The notes under the pieces are model-generated. The model made no database searches and was not told the origin of the DNA. It worked only from the letters and a program-made list of their open reading frames with translations. DNA of 24,326 nt from a virus. Both the position numbers and the translations under genes were made by a program. Shown piece after piece: positions 14,282 to 21,865 of the stretch. Within the stretch, counting starts at the first letter, position 1. Every line of letters begins with the position of its first letter. The stretch covers positions 1 to 24,326 of the IMG/VR virus record IMGVR_UViG_3300020202_000211, one strand, 5' to 3'.

Positions 14282-15010
14282 ATGAGCTACACTTACACCA
14301 CCTATGTCGCCACCTTGGCCAATCTTCTGGCCGAGGACGAGGCTGACGCCAATTTCGTGCAAATCCTCCCCACCATCATCGATGCGGCGGAGCAGCGGAT
14401 TTACCGCGAATTGGACATGCTGGTCGAAGACGTGCGCGATAGCTCCGCCTCGACCACGGCAGGCTCGCGCAACTTCACCCTGCCGACCGTCCTGGGCACT
14501 TTCCAGATCGTCAAGGAAATCAACGTCATCACCCCGCAGGGCACCGCTCCGGAGGCGGGCACCCGCAACCCCGTGACCCCGGTGTCCCTGTCCGTGCTCG
14601 ATTGGGCGTGGCCGTCGGTCACCGGAACCGGGGTTCCTGAACAATTCGCCTATTTCAGCCAGGGTGCGGGGCAGACCAACATCGTCTTCGGCCCCTGGCC
14701 GGATGCCGCCTACCGGGTAGAGGTGATCGGCAAGATCATTCCTACGGCATTATCGGCGGTCAATACCACAACGTTCTTGTCCCTCTATTTGCCCGATTTG
14801 CTTATGGCGGCAAGCATGGCCTATGCGGTGGGGGCGTTCCAGAAGAATTTCGGGCCGAGCGGGGATGCCGCCGAACAAGCCGGAGGATGGGAAAAGGATT
14901 ATCTCCAGCGGCGGGAATCGGCCGGGACCTGGGAAGCCAGAAAGCGCTTTGCCGGAGCCTCGTGGACGGCGCTGCAACCGGAACCCACCGCGGTCCCGCA
15001 ACGGGGGTGA
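14282..15010 (+). CDS. Adaptor-like head-tail connector protein, second copy type
   Basis: A 242-aa protein. An N-terminal helix (about 3-50; L-P-T-I-I-D-A-A-E-Q-R-I-Y-R-E-L-D) is typical of phage adaptor proteins, followed by the R-N-F-T-L-P strand and P-E-Q-F-A-Y with I-V-F-G-P-W-P-D near 130-150. Then comes Y-L-P-D-L-L-M-A-A-S-M-A-Y near 170 and a charged C-terminal arm (190-235). This is a better match to the phage adaptor family than the protein at 7998-8687, with which it shares the general order of elements but little sequence. Phages with short non-contractile tails can use stacked adaptor rings between portal and nozzle. Start 3 nt after the upstream stop. Confidence 0.7.
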   Translation: MSYTYTTYVATLANLLAEDEADANFVQILPTIIDAAEQRIYRELDMLVEDVRDSSASTTAGSRNFTLPTVLGTFQIVKEINVITPQGTAPEAGTRNPVTPVSLSVLDWAWPSVTGTGVPEQFAYFSQGAGQTNIVFGPWPDAAYRVEVIGKIIPTALSAVNTTTFLSLYLPDLLMAASMAYAVGAFQKNFGPSGDAAEQAGGWEKDYLQRRESAGTWEARKRFAGASWTALQPEPTAVPQRG

Positions 15011-15022
15011 GAGGAGTAAAGC

Positions 15023-15298
15023 ATGGACGGCGGCGAAACACCGAAACTGTGGGCACGCCAAGGCGAATCTGTCACCTGTATCAAGGGGCACGCCATTTGC
15101 GATATGGCCCGCGATGTGTATGTCGGCGATGGCCGGGCGGCCGAGGACTTTACCAATTGGCGCCAGCCCGAGCCCGATAAATCGCAGTCGGTTGCCGAGT
15201 TACGCTGCGCGCAGTGCCGGGGTGTGTGGATCAGGGGTAATCCCCGCGACGGGTATCAGTTCCATTTTGGGTCCGATCCAAAAGAAGGTTGGCGGTAG
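15023..15298 (+). CDS. Small four-cysteine phage protein
   Basis: A 91-aa protein with two Cys pairs: C19 with C26 (T-C-I-K-G-H-A-I-C-D) and CAQC near residues 62-65, followed by R-G-V-W. With H23 between, it resembles a zinc ribbon. A strong GAGGAG ribosome site lies 6 nt before the ATG. The last 99 bases are overlapped in antisense by the 3' end of the homing-endonuclease-like gene, so the two mRNAs converge. The product may be a small virion or assembly protein, like the other Cys-containing small proteins in this module; function unknown. Confidence 0.7.
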   Translation: MDGGETPKLWARQGESVTCIKGHAICDMARDVYVGDGRAAEDFTNWRQPEPDKSQSVAELRCAQCRGVWIRGNPRDGYQFHFGSDPKEGWR

Positions 15299-15964
15299 CC
15301 GCCTCGAAATGCGGGGGAGAGAGTTCGGCGGGGCTTCTATGGCCAGTTCTACAGCCCAGCCGCGGCTCAGGCGACCCTGCACCGTAGAATAACAGGCCGG
15401 GGAGTTGGCTAATCGCATAGCCGCCAGAAGGCTCATCGTTTGTCCGCGGTAGCACACGCGACGGTTGCTGCTCTTGTTCAAGCTCTGCTCGCGTGAGGTT
15501 GCCCAGCGGCAGTTCTTCGGCGTGTAGTTTCCGTCGTTGTTGATCCGTTCGATAGAGTGGTCACGCGAGGGCCGGGGGCCCATGTCGGCATAGAATTTTG
15601 TAAAGTCGTACCAGCGTTTGCAGACTTTAATGCCGCGTCCTCCGTATCGAGGGTAGCGACGTGTTTTCGGATTATCGCAGCGCTGGATCATGCTGGCCCA
15701 GCAATGGTATTCCGGGCCGTGGCTTTTTCTGTGCGTGGTGATGCGAGCAATAAGCTGTTCCGTGGTGAGGCACCCACAAGACTTTGCCTCTCCATTCCTT
15801 AGCGTGAACCCAGAAGATGTGGTCGTGTTCCCGCAGTCGCAAACGCAATTCCATTTAGCGTTACCGTTAGGATCACTTCCCGCTCGCGACAAAACAACGA
15901 GTCGGGTAAATCTCTGTCCGGTGATGTCCTTAAAGGACGCAGGTATCTTTCCTCTTCCAGTCAT
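15200..15964 (-). CDS. HNH/AP2-like homing-endonuclease-type protein
   Basis: A 254-aa protein. The N-terminal part has D-I-T-G-Q-R-F-T-R-L-V-V-L (13-25) and a Cys cluster (C40, C42, C44, C63, C65) that should bind zinc. The core matches a common phage family: Y-H-C-W-A-S-M-I-Q-R-C-D-N-P (86-99), YGGRGIKVCKRW (107-118), D-M-G-P-R-P (127-132), S-I-E-R-I-N-N-D-G-N-Y-T-P-K-N-C-R-W-A-T (137-156) and an E-Q-x-x-N segment. These proteins are free-standing, self-spreading nucleases or nicking DNA-binding proteins. The start at 15964 has a gagggg ribosome site 5 nt upstream. Residues from about 223 to the end are read from the antisense of the neighbouring Cys-protein gene, probably because insertion removed the original stop. 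A/T content is higher than in neighbours, consistent with recent transfer. Confidence 0.82.
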   Translation of the reverse strand: MTGRGKIPASFKDITGQRFTRLVVLSRAGSDPNGNAKWNCVCDCGNTTTSSGFTLRNGEAKSCGCLTTEQLIARITTHRKSHGPEYHCWASMIQRCDNPKTRRYPRYGGRGIKVCKRWYDFTKFYADMGPRPSRDHSIERINNDGNYTPKNCRWATSREQSLNKSSNRRVCYRGQTMSLLAAMRLANSPACYSTVQGRLSRGWAVELAIEAPPNSLPRISRRLPPTFFWIGPKMELIPVAGITPDPHTPALRAA

Positions 15965-16000
15965 GTGGTCCCCTCGCGAGAATAAAGGGAGAACATAACC

Positions 16001-16813
16001 TTGCCTCAGACAAGTAACAAGGGCCTGGAAGTGCAATTGACGGGCTCGAACAGTGGAACATGGGGAGATGTCCTCAACGACCAGATGATTGCTTACGTGG
16101 ACCTGATGCTCGGCGGCCTTCTCACGCTGTCGCTGTCCGCTTCCAACGTGGTCCTGACCACGGCGCAAGCCCGCAACGCCATCGTCCGCTGCACCGGGGT
16201 GCTTCTCGCCAGCGTGCAAATTACCTCTCCGTGCATTGGGTTCTATTTTGTCGAGAACCTGACGACGGGGAGCCATTCTGTGACGGTGACCAACGGCGTT
16301 TCCGGGGTGGTCGTCCCCCAGGGGACGCGGGCGGCGCTGGTGGCCGATGGGACCAACGGCGTGCGCTTGGGGTCTCAATCCTTGGGTTACGTGGCCGGGA
16401 CGACCAAGCAGCCGTTCGTCAACTCTACGGTGCCCACGGGCTGGCAGGCGGACACCAGCGTCAACAACGGCACGCTGCGGCTGGTCTCCTCAGGTGGCGG
16501 GGGAACGGGCGGCACGGCGGACTTCACCACGGTGTTTGCGGCGCGCACCATCGCCGCCCTCAACCTGCCCAACCTGACGCTCAGCGTCACCGATCCGGGC
16601 CACGCGCATCCCTTCACGGCGGGCGTGACGACGGGCAACGTGCAGGGTGGCGGCGGCGAGAACGTCTCCGACCCGCCTGCGGGAAGCACCACGGGCAGCG
16701 CTACCACCGGCATTTCCGTCGCCATCAACGATGCGGCGCGCGGCGGCGCGCAAACGCCCATGGACTTCGCCGTCAAGTACCGCGACGCGCTCATTGGCAC
16801 CTTGAACGGGTAA
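16001..16813 (+). CDS. Tail-fibre/collar-like protein
   Basis: A 270-aa protein with a TTG start, chosen because an aagggaga ribosome site lies 8 nt before it and because homologous fibres begin near the G-S-N-S-G-T-W-G-D-V-L-N motif (about 16-27). That motif is typical of phage fibre N-termini. The middle is beta-rich. The C-terminal third carries P-G-H-A-H-P-F-T (near 197-205), Gly-rich T-T-G repeats and the ending TPMDFAVKYRDALIG, like tail-collar or short-tail-fibre tips with metal-binding His-x-His. It lies just downstream of the homing-endonuclease gene, whose start is divergent 36 nt away. Likely a receptor-binding or tail-tip fibre. Confidence 0.72.
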   Translation: MPQTSNKGLEVQLTGSNSGTWGDVLNDQMIAYVDLMLGGLLTLSLSASNVVLTTAQARNAIVRCTGVLLASVQITSPCIGFYFVENLTTGSHSVTVTNGVSGVVVPQGTRAALVADGTNGVRLGSQSLGYVAGTTKQPFVNSTVPTGWQADTSVNNGTLRLVSSGGGGTGGTADFTTVFAARTIAALNLPNLTLSVTDPGHAHPFTAGVTTGNVQGGGGENVSDPPAGSTTGSATTGISVAINDAARGGAQTPMDFAVKYRDALIGTLNG

Positions 16814-16824
16814 GGGGGCAGAGG

Positions 16825-17205
16825 ATGGACCTTCCCGACGAAAAGATCATGTGCCACCGCACCGGCTTTGAGAAGTCGTGCTTCGACATGGTGACGCGCT
16901 GCAAGTGCCAACTGTGGGTGAAGGTCTCCGGCCAGCACCCACAGTCGGAAAAGCCCATCGATCACTACGCTTGCGCCGACAGTTGGATGCCGCTGCTCAC
17001 CTTAGAAGTGGCCAATATGGTGCGCCAGAACACCGCTTCCACCGACAAGGTGGCGACCGAGGTCAAGGGGCACCGCGATGACACGGTGACGGTGGGCGCC
17101 ATCCTTACGCAGCGCACCCGCGATGCAGTGGTCCAGGCTTTGGAAGACTCCGGGGTCATGGGCCAGCTTCCCTCTCCTCCTCCGTTGGCATTGCCGAGGA
17201 ACTGA
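16825..17205 (+). CDS. Conserved Cys-containing phage protein
   Basis: A 126-aa protein. The segment F-D-M-V-T-R-C-K-C-Q-L-W-V-K-V with a second Cys near the start (C10, C19) and Y-A-C-A-D-S-W-M-P-L-L further on is a pattern I recognise from small tail-region proteins of podovirus-like phages, often of unknown function. The four or five cysteines may coordinate metal. The C-terminal half is helical with V-A-T-E-V-K-G-H. The ATG at 16825 directly follows a GAGG and is preferred over the long upstream open frame, which merely shadows the fibre gene. Next gene starts 3 nt after the stop. Confidence 0.65.
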   Translation: MDLPDEKIMCHRTGFEKSCFDMVTRCKCQLWVKVSGQHPQSEKPIDHYACADSWMPLLTLEVANMVRQNTASTDKVATEVKGHRDDTVTVGAILTQRTRDAVVQALEDSGVMGQLPSPPPLALPRN

Positions 17206-17208
17206 CGT

Positions 17209-19272
17209 ATGCCGATGGCGATGCTCAAACTAAAGCCCGGCGTGGACGTAGAACTGTCACCCTCACTGTCCGAGGCGGCGATCCACGATTCCAATCTGGT
17301 GCGCTTTCGCGCCGGGCTGGCGGAAAAGCTGGGCGGCTGGGACCGCTTTTATCAGTTCGCCTTGTCCGGAGTTCCCAAGGCGCTGCACGCATGGCTCGAC
17401 CTCAACGAGGTGGCGTATCTGGCGGCGGGGACCACCCAGGCCCTCAACGTGCTCAGCAACGGGGCCCTGCGGGATATCACCCCGCAGACCTTGACCTCCG
17501 ACTTTGCCCCCGACTTCGATACCACCAATGGCTCCCCGAATGTGATCGTCAATGATCCCAATGTGACGGCGATCACCATCTACAATTCCGTCGAGTTCAT
17601 GACCCCGGTGTCGGTGGGGGGCATTGTCCTTTCCGGCGTCTACCCGGTGGATTTGTTCTTGGGAACCGGGCAATACCGGATCGTCGCGGCGACGGATGCG
17701 ACGGCCACCGTTGTCGCGGGTGGCGTGGTGCCGGAGTTTTCCACCATCTCCGGCACGACCGAGGTGCGGGTGGACTTTCCCGCCCACGGTTTGGAAGTCG
17801 GGGAAAGTGCCAATTTCCCGCTTGCGACCACGCTCGGGGGTGTCACGATTTTCGGCACCTACGATGTCATCGCCGTTTCTTCGCCCGATGCCTATACCAT
17901 TGCCGCGACGGAGCTTGCCACATCTACCACCTCGGCTTTCATGAACGGCGGGGATGTGCAAATCGTCTATGCCATCGCCTTGGGGCCGGTGGCGGCGGGG
18001 TCCGGGTACGGCATTGGGCCCTACGGGTCGGGCGGGTACGGCACCGGCACCTCCACGGGGGTGCAGACCGGCGCTCCGATCACCGCCACCGACTGGACCC
18101 TCGACAACTGGGGCGAAATCCTCCTCGCCTGCCCGGAAGGAAGAGGCGTCTATCAGTGGCGTCCCAACTCCGGCATTCAAAACGCCCAGCAAATCGCCAC
18201 GGCGCCCGCCCATAACACCGGGGCGTTCGTCTCCATGCAAACGCAGATGCTGATTTGCTATGGGGCCTCCTCGAAGATTGGCATCGGCGTCGATCAGGAC
18301 CCGCTGCTCGTCGCGTGGTCGAATGTGGGTGACTTCACCGATTTTACGCTGGGCGTTGCCAGCCAAGCAGGCTCGCGGCGCCTGTCCACCGGCTCGCGCA
18401 TCGTCTCAGGGATGAGCGTCCAGCAGCAAGAACTGCTGTGGACCGACCTTGGTCTATGGTCGATGTCGTATCTCGGCTCGTTGCAGGCGGGCGTCTGGGG
18501 CTTCAATCAGATCGGCTGGGGCTGTGGGCTCATCGGCAAGCATGCTGCGGCACGTCTGGGCGCCAACGTGTTCTGGATGTCGGCTTCGAATTTCTATGCC
18601 CTGCTCGGCTCGGGCGCCCCCCAGATGATCCCCTGCACCCTGTGGGACGCGGTGTTCCAGGATTTGAATACAACCCATCAGCACAAGTGCTGGGCGTGGG
18701 CCAACACCCCGTTCAACGAGGTGTGGTTCCACTATCCGCGCGCCTCGACGGGCGCCACCGAGTGCGATGCTTCGGTGGTCTACAACATTGCCGAGGGGGT
18801 CTGGTATCCCAACACCGATCCCTCGATCAACCGCTCGGCGGGCATCGATCAGTCGATTGTCGGCATGCCGATTGCTGCGACTCCCACGGGGATCATCTAC
18901 GAGCACGAGGTGTCGAACGATGCCGACGGCCAGCCGATGAACTCCTGGTACAAGACCGGCCTGTTCCAACTCGCCGAAGGCCAGGACATGATGTTCATCG
19001 ATTGGTGGCAGCCCGACATGCTGTGGCAAAAGTACGGCTCCAGTGACCCGTCGGCACAGATCAACATCACCATCAGCGCCTATCGGTACGCCAATTCTAC
19101 ACCCAGGGTTTCTCCGACCTATACGGTGACCAGCGCCAGCCCGTATTTCAATCCGCGCCTGCGCGGCAGCCTGTGGGAATACACCTTAGGCTCGAACGAT
19201 ATCGGCTCGTGGTGGCGCACGGGCGGCAACCGCGCGCGGATCAATCGAGACGGGCGCCAGACGGGACGCTAA
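17209..19272 (+). CDS. Tail nozzle/stabilisation-like virion protein
   Basis: A 687-aa protein, the longest non-fibre structural protein in the window. It begins L-K-L-K-P-G-V-D-V-E-L-S-P-S-L-S-E-A and V-R-F-R-A-G-L-A-E-K-L-G-G-W near 30-45, a start I associate with phage nozzle or DNA-stabilisation proteins that plug the tail (P22 gp10-like or T7 gp12-like). Repeating W-containing blades in the second half (for example L-L-W-T-D-L-G-L-W-S and W-A-N-T-P-F-N-E-V-W) suggest a beta-propeller. The C-terminus is basic (R-I-N-R-D-G-R). Two beta-domain insertions (about 95-185 and 185-265) are Thr/Val-rich. It lies with the adaptor gene, consistent with a short-tail tube. Assignment moderately sure. 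Confidence 0.68.
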   Translation: MPMAMLKLKPGVDVELSPSLSEAAIHDSNLVRFRAGLAEKLGGWDRFYQFALSGVPKALHAWLDLNEVAYLAAGTTQALNVLSNGALRDITPQTLTSDFAPDFDTTNGSPNVIVNDPNVTAITIYNSVEFMTPVSVGGIVLSGVYPVDLFLGTGQYRIVAATDATATVVAGGVVPEFSTISGTTEVRVDFPAHGLEVGESANFPLATTLGGVTIFGTYDVIAVSSPDAYTIAATELATSTTSAFMNGGDVQIVYAIALGPVAAGSGYGIGPYGSGGYGTGTSTGVQTGAPITATDWTLDNWGEILLACPEGRGVYQWRPNSGIQNAQQIATAPAHNTGAFVSMQTQMLICYGASSKIGIGVDQDPLLVAWSNVGDFTDFTLGVASQAGSRRLSTGSRIVSGMSVQQQELLWTDLGLWSMSYLGSLQAGVWGFNQIGWGCGLIGKHAAARLGANVFWMSASNFYALLGSGAPQMIPCTLWDAVFQDLNTTHQHKCWAWANTPFNEVWFHYPRASTGATECDASVVYNIAEGVWYPNTDPSINRSAGIDQSIVGMPIAATPTGIIYEHEVSNDADGQPMNSWYKTGLFQLAEGQDMMFIDWWQPDMLWQKYGSSDPSAQINITISAYRYANSTPRVSPTYTVTSASPYFNPRLRGSLWEYTLGSNDIGSWWRTGGNRARINRDGRQTGR

Positions 19273-19286
19273 GGAAAGGACTGCGC

Positions 19287-19436
19287 ATGGCCAAGCCTAA
19301 AGCCCCCGAGACGCAGCGGCCCAAGCATGGGCGCTTGGTACGTCTGACGCACTGGGTAAAACGCACCTGCCCGGACGGCCACGGCTGTCCGCCGAAGCTG
19401 TTGGACATCCTCTCCGGCTCGGGAGGCGGGTGCTGA
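19287..19436 (+). CDS. Very small basic Cys/His protein
   Basis: A 49-aa ORF with a strong aaggaaagga site 6 nt before the ATG at 19287, located directly between two genes. The product is Lys/Arg-rich in the first half, then R-T-C-P-D-G-H-G-C-P-P-K-L, a C-x4-H-x-C group that could bind a metal, and a last Cys at the end. The - strand is open here too, but only this frame has a good start site and fills the gap exactly. Function unknown; possibly a virion or assembly accessory. Confidence 0.55.
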   Translation: MAKPKAPETQRPKHGRLVRLTHWVKRTCPDGHGCPPKLLDILSGSGGGC

Positions 19437-19437
19437 T

Positions 19438-19608
19438 ATGCCGCCACTCCAGCCGCAGACCTCCACCGCGACCGTGGTGGATACCCAACGCGGGCAGTTG
19501 AACCAGATCGTTGGCAAACTGGCCGACAGCCTGGGAACGCAAAACACCGACACGAGCGCCGCCCTCGAAGCCATCCGCGACGCCATCCTCGCCAAACCGA
19601 GCGCGTAA
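19438..19608 (+). CDS. Small hypothetical phage protein
   Basis: A 56-aa ORF starting 1 nt after the previous stop, with a Pro/Thr-rich N-terminus (MPPLQPQTSTATVVD) and a helical remainder (R-G-Q-L-N-Q-I-V-G-K-L-A-D-S-L, then A-A-L-E-A-I-R-D-A-I-L) that looks like a short coiled coil. Third-position G/C is high. Small coiled-coil proteins between tail genes are common in phages, but no specific family is recognised. The stop overlaps the strong aaggag site of the next gene. Confidence 0.6.
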   Translation: MPPLQPQTSTATVVDTQRGQLNQIVGKLADSLGTQNTDTSAALEAIRDAILAKPSA

Positions 19609-19618
19609 GGAGCTTTCC

Positions 19619-20347
19619 GTGGCCGAAGTCGAGGTTATAGCTCCACCGGCAACGGCGCCCTCGACCTCCGAGGCGACCAACGCCCGCATGCTCAACGACG
19701 TGATGGGCAAGGTGCTCACCACGCTGGGTACGAGCAGTGCCGCGGTCTCCGGGCTCTTGGGGGAGATCGCTTCGGCGATCACCTCGTCGATCATCGGCGG
19801 CACCACGGGAACGACGGCCGACCGCGTCCTGGTGGCCAAGGGCACGAGCGGCTTTGCCCTGCAAGCCACCCCGGTCACCATAGACCCCGTGACCGGCGCG
19901 CTGTCGGCGCCGTCCATTCTCTCGCCCCTTGCCTCCGAAACCGTGGTGGGCGTGATCGAGCATGCGACCGACGCCGAGGTGCGAGCAGCAACGGTCGGGA
20001 ACCTCGCGGTCACCGCCGCCAAGATCGAATCGGCCTCGGCCGCCGTCGCTCTGACCGATGCCGCCACGGTCGCGGTCAACTGGGATGCGGGGATCAACTT
20101 TACCCTGACCATCACCGCCAACCGGGTGATCGGCAACCCCACCAACGGCCAGCCCGGAACATGGCGGACCATTCTGGTGCAGGGCAATGACGCCACGGAT
20201 CGCACCATCACCTTTGCCAACCAATACCTTGGGGATGTGCCGACGATTACCAACTGCGATTCAACGCGCTGGTTTTTGCTGATGGTGTACTGCGTTTCGA
20301 CGACGCATTTTGTCGTGTCCTCCAAGCGGGCTTTGGGGACGGCATAA
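19619..20347 (+). CDS. Tail-fibre-like protein
   Basis: A 242-aa protein. The GTG start at 19619 is preferred because an aaggag site lies 6 nt before it and the sequence becomes protein-like only from there. The N-terminal 60 residues form a helix (A-R-M-L-N-D-V-M-G-K-V-L-T-T-L-G), perhaps a trimeric coiled coil. The middle carries D-R-V-L-V-A-K-G-T-S-G-F, and the C-terminal 90 residues (A-V-N-W-D-A-G-I-N-F-T-L-T-I-T-A-N-R onward, with G-T-W-R-T-I-L-V-Q-G) resemble a beta domain seen at the ends of phage tail fibres. Probably a short receptor-binding fibre, encoded next to a glycine-rich adhesin. Confidence 0.7.
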   Translation: MAEVEVIAPPATAPSTSEATNARMLNDVMGKVLTTLGTSSAAVSGLLGEIASAITSSIIGGTTGTTADRVLVAKGTSGFALQATPVTIDPVTGALSAPSILSPLASETVVGVIEHATDAEVRAATVGNLAVTAAKIESASAAVALTDAATVAVNWDAGINFTLTITANRVIGNPTNGQPGTWRTILVQGNDATDRTITFANQYLGDVPTITNCDSTRWFLLMVYCVSTTHFVVSSKRALGTA

Positions 20348-20358
20348 GGGGGGACCTC

Positions 20359-21126
20359 ATGAGCTTTCTCCCCGGCATGTTCCCCGGCGGGGCCTCGGCC
20401 ACCCGCGACGGCATCGTGCACGTCATCTTTTTGACCTCCGGGACCTCGTGGCCCGTTCCCCTTAATTGGAACACCCCCAACTCCATCGAGTGCATTGGTG
20501 GGGGTGGGAACGGTGGCGACAGGGGCGGCTCTCCGTTGCGTTCCGGAGGGGGAGGAGGAGGTGGCGGTTACGCGAGAATCAACGACGTTATCTTAACCCC
20601 TGGGGCCAACGTTTCTTATGCCGTGGGCGGCGTTGCGGGAACGACGACATTTGGCGGCGTCTGCACGGCAACGGGCGGAGCGACGGGCTCCATCCTCAGT
20701 GGCGGGGGCGCCGGTTCCGGGACGCTCGGTGATCTGCTGCGCAGCGGTGGAGCGGGCGGCAGCGCGCAAAATGCGAACAATGGTGGTGCGGGTGGTGGCG
20801 GGGGTGCAGCCGGGCCGAATGGAAATGGATCGGGCGGCGCATCTGCCGGGTCTACGGTAGGCGCCGCAGGTGGCGCCACGGATGGGGGTGCGGTTGCGGG
20901 TGGTTCTGGACCCGGAGGAAGTGGCGCCCAGCATACGATTTGGACGAGCGATCTGGGGGCAACGGCGGGCCCCGGTTCGGGCGGCGGTGGCGCCAGCGGT
21001 GGCTTTGGCAACAACGGCGGTCCTGGCGCCCTTTACGGCGGCGGCGGCGGCGGGGCAGGCGCGAGCGGCGCCAGCAGCGTCGGCGCCGGGCGGCCGGGGA
21101 TTATTGTCATCACCTATACAAGTTAA
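20359..21126 (+). CDS. Glycine-rich tail adhesin-like protein
   Basis: A 255-aa protein. The N-terminal part contains S-W-P-V-P-L-N-W-N-T-P-N-S-I-E-C-I-G-G-G-G, a motif that opens many glycine-rich phage tip proteins, then Y-A-R-I-N-D-V and L-T-P-G-A-N-V-S-Y-A-V-G-G. The rest is about half Gly, ending in GRPGIIVITYTS, a terminal strand shared with the 536-aa glycine-rich protein encoded at 12380-13990. Both may fold as polyglycine-II bundles. A ggggggacc ribosome site lies before the ATG. It is the last gene of the + strand fibre cluster before the intergenic repeat B and the convergent HNH gene. Confidence 0.78.
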   Translation: MSFLPGMFPGGASATRDGIVHVIFLTSGTSWPVPLNWNTPNSIECIGGGGNGGDRGGSPLRSGGGGGGGGYARINDVILTPGANVSYAVGGVAGTTTFGGVCTATGGATGSILSGGGAGSGTLGDLLRSGGAGGSAQNANNGGAGGGGGAAGPNGNGSGGASAGSTVGAAGGATDGGAVAGGSGPGGSGAQHTIWTSDLGATAGPGSGGGGASGGFGNNGGPGALYGGGGGGAGASGASSVGAGRPGIIVITYTS

Positions 21127-21134
21127 GGTTTTTA

Positions 21135-21209
21135 TCAGTCCTAGCTCCCGGTTCTTGTTGCTTCTGTTTCTAAGTCTCCCCTCCATTATCGTGGAGACGG
21201 GGCGATTCA
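21135..21209. repeat. Intergenic repeat copy B
   Basis: Ungapped match to 9446-9520 (about 52 of 75 bases identical). Copy B includes GTCTCC at 21174-21179 pairing with GGAGAC at 21193-21198, or alternatively CTCCA at 21181-21185 with TGGAG at 21192-21196. It lies between the convergent 3' ends of the glycine-rich gene and the HNH gene, and just overlaps the HNH stop, so it could act as a terminator there. No similarity was found next to the other endonuclease gene. Confidence 0.6.
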
Positions 21210-21806
21210 CTTCATGAGCCGAGCCTTGCGTAAGGCATTTGCAACGGTGTTGTGCCCAAACCCCATGCGGCGCCCTATCTCCCTAAGAGAGCACCCATCG
21301 TCCAAAAGTGTTTTCGCGGTGCGTGTGTCAACGCTGCTAGGACGGCGCGGTGCTCTGGCGACTGGTTCATTTCTGTACTCTCGCAGGGCCCTCCAAGCCT
21401 GCCGGTACGAGATTTCAAGCGCTTGCGCAATTTCTGGGACGCTCTTTCCTGCTCTCGCCAGCCTGAGAGCAGATGGCGTCCAAGATGCTTGAGGGTGCCG
21501 CGCGCTGTGCTCCTTGCTGCTAAGTATCTCCAAGTTTGACGGGTCGTTGTTCCATCCGTCTCCGTCAATGTGGTGCACCTCCTCGTTTCTTCGTAAGGGG
21601 CGCCCGATCATTTGAGCGGCGATATAGCGGTGCTCGTAAAGTCTTTGCCCGTTGATCACCACTTCCTTGTACGGAGCCTTGGCGTGGCGTCGTCTGTGGG
21701 CCGTGCGGCAAGAGCGATTGCAAAACATAGGGCCATCGACAATCAGCCTCGCCGCCCTCTGGGAGGTTGCGCCGCACTCTGTACATATGATAGAAACTTT
21801 TGACAT
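21207..21806 (-). CDS. HNH homing endonuclease with C-terminal helix-turn-helix repeats
   Basis: A 199-aa free-standing HNH nuclease. A four-Cys zinc site (C8, C11, C29, C33) precedes the HNH core: Y-E-H-R (57-60), V-H-H-I-D-G-D-G-W-N-N-D-P-S-N-L-E (77-93) and E-H-S-A-R-H (99-104). The catalytic His pair and the N-N-x-x-x-N-L motif are intact. Two helix-turn-helix-like repeats follow (about 112-142 and 163-195; S-V-P-E-I-A-Q-A-L and S-L-R-E-I-G-R-R-M), which would recognise the DNA target. Its mobility is inferred from the family. The start at 21806 is chosen over an upstream in-frame ATG because residues before it are antisense to the next gene. No strong ribosome site is visible. Divergent from the polyvalent gene. 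Confidence 0.88.
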   Translation of the reverse strand: MSKVSIICTECGATSQRAARLIVDGPMFCNRSCRTAHRRRHAKAPYKEVVINGQRLYEHRYIAAQMIGRPLRRNEEVHHIDGDGWNNDPSNLEILSSKEHSARHPQASWTPSALRLARAGKSVPEIAQALEISYRQAWRALREYRNEPVARAPRRPSSVDTRTAKTLLDDGCSLREIGRRMGFGHNTVANALRKARLMK

Positions 21807-21865
21807 CGGGCACCGCGTGTCAACGTTGCGTTCACCTATTGTTCCACCTCTGAACGGGAACGTCA

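Noticed and set aside
15965-16378. N-terminal extension of the - strand endonuclease frame
   Set aside because: The extension is antisense to the fibre gene at 16001; the ATG at 15964 has a strong ribosome site and matches the family start.
5320-21126. Diversity-generating retroelement acting on the fibre genes
   Set aside because: No reverse transcriptase, accessory gene or template/variable repeat pair visible; repeats are ordinary internal modules.
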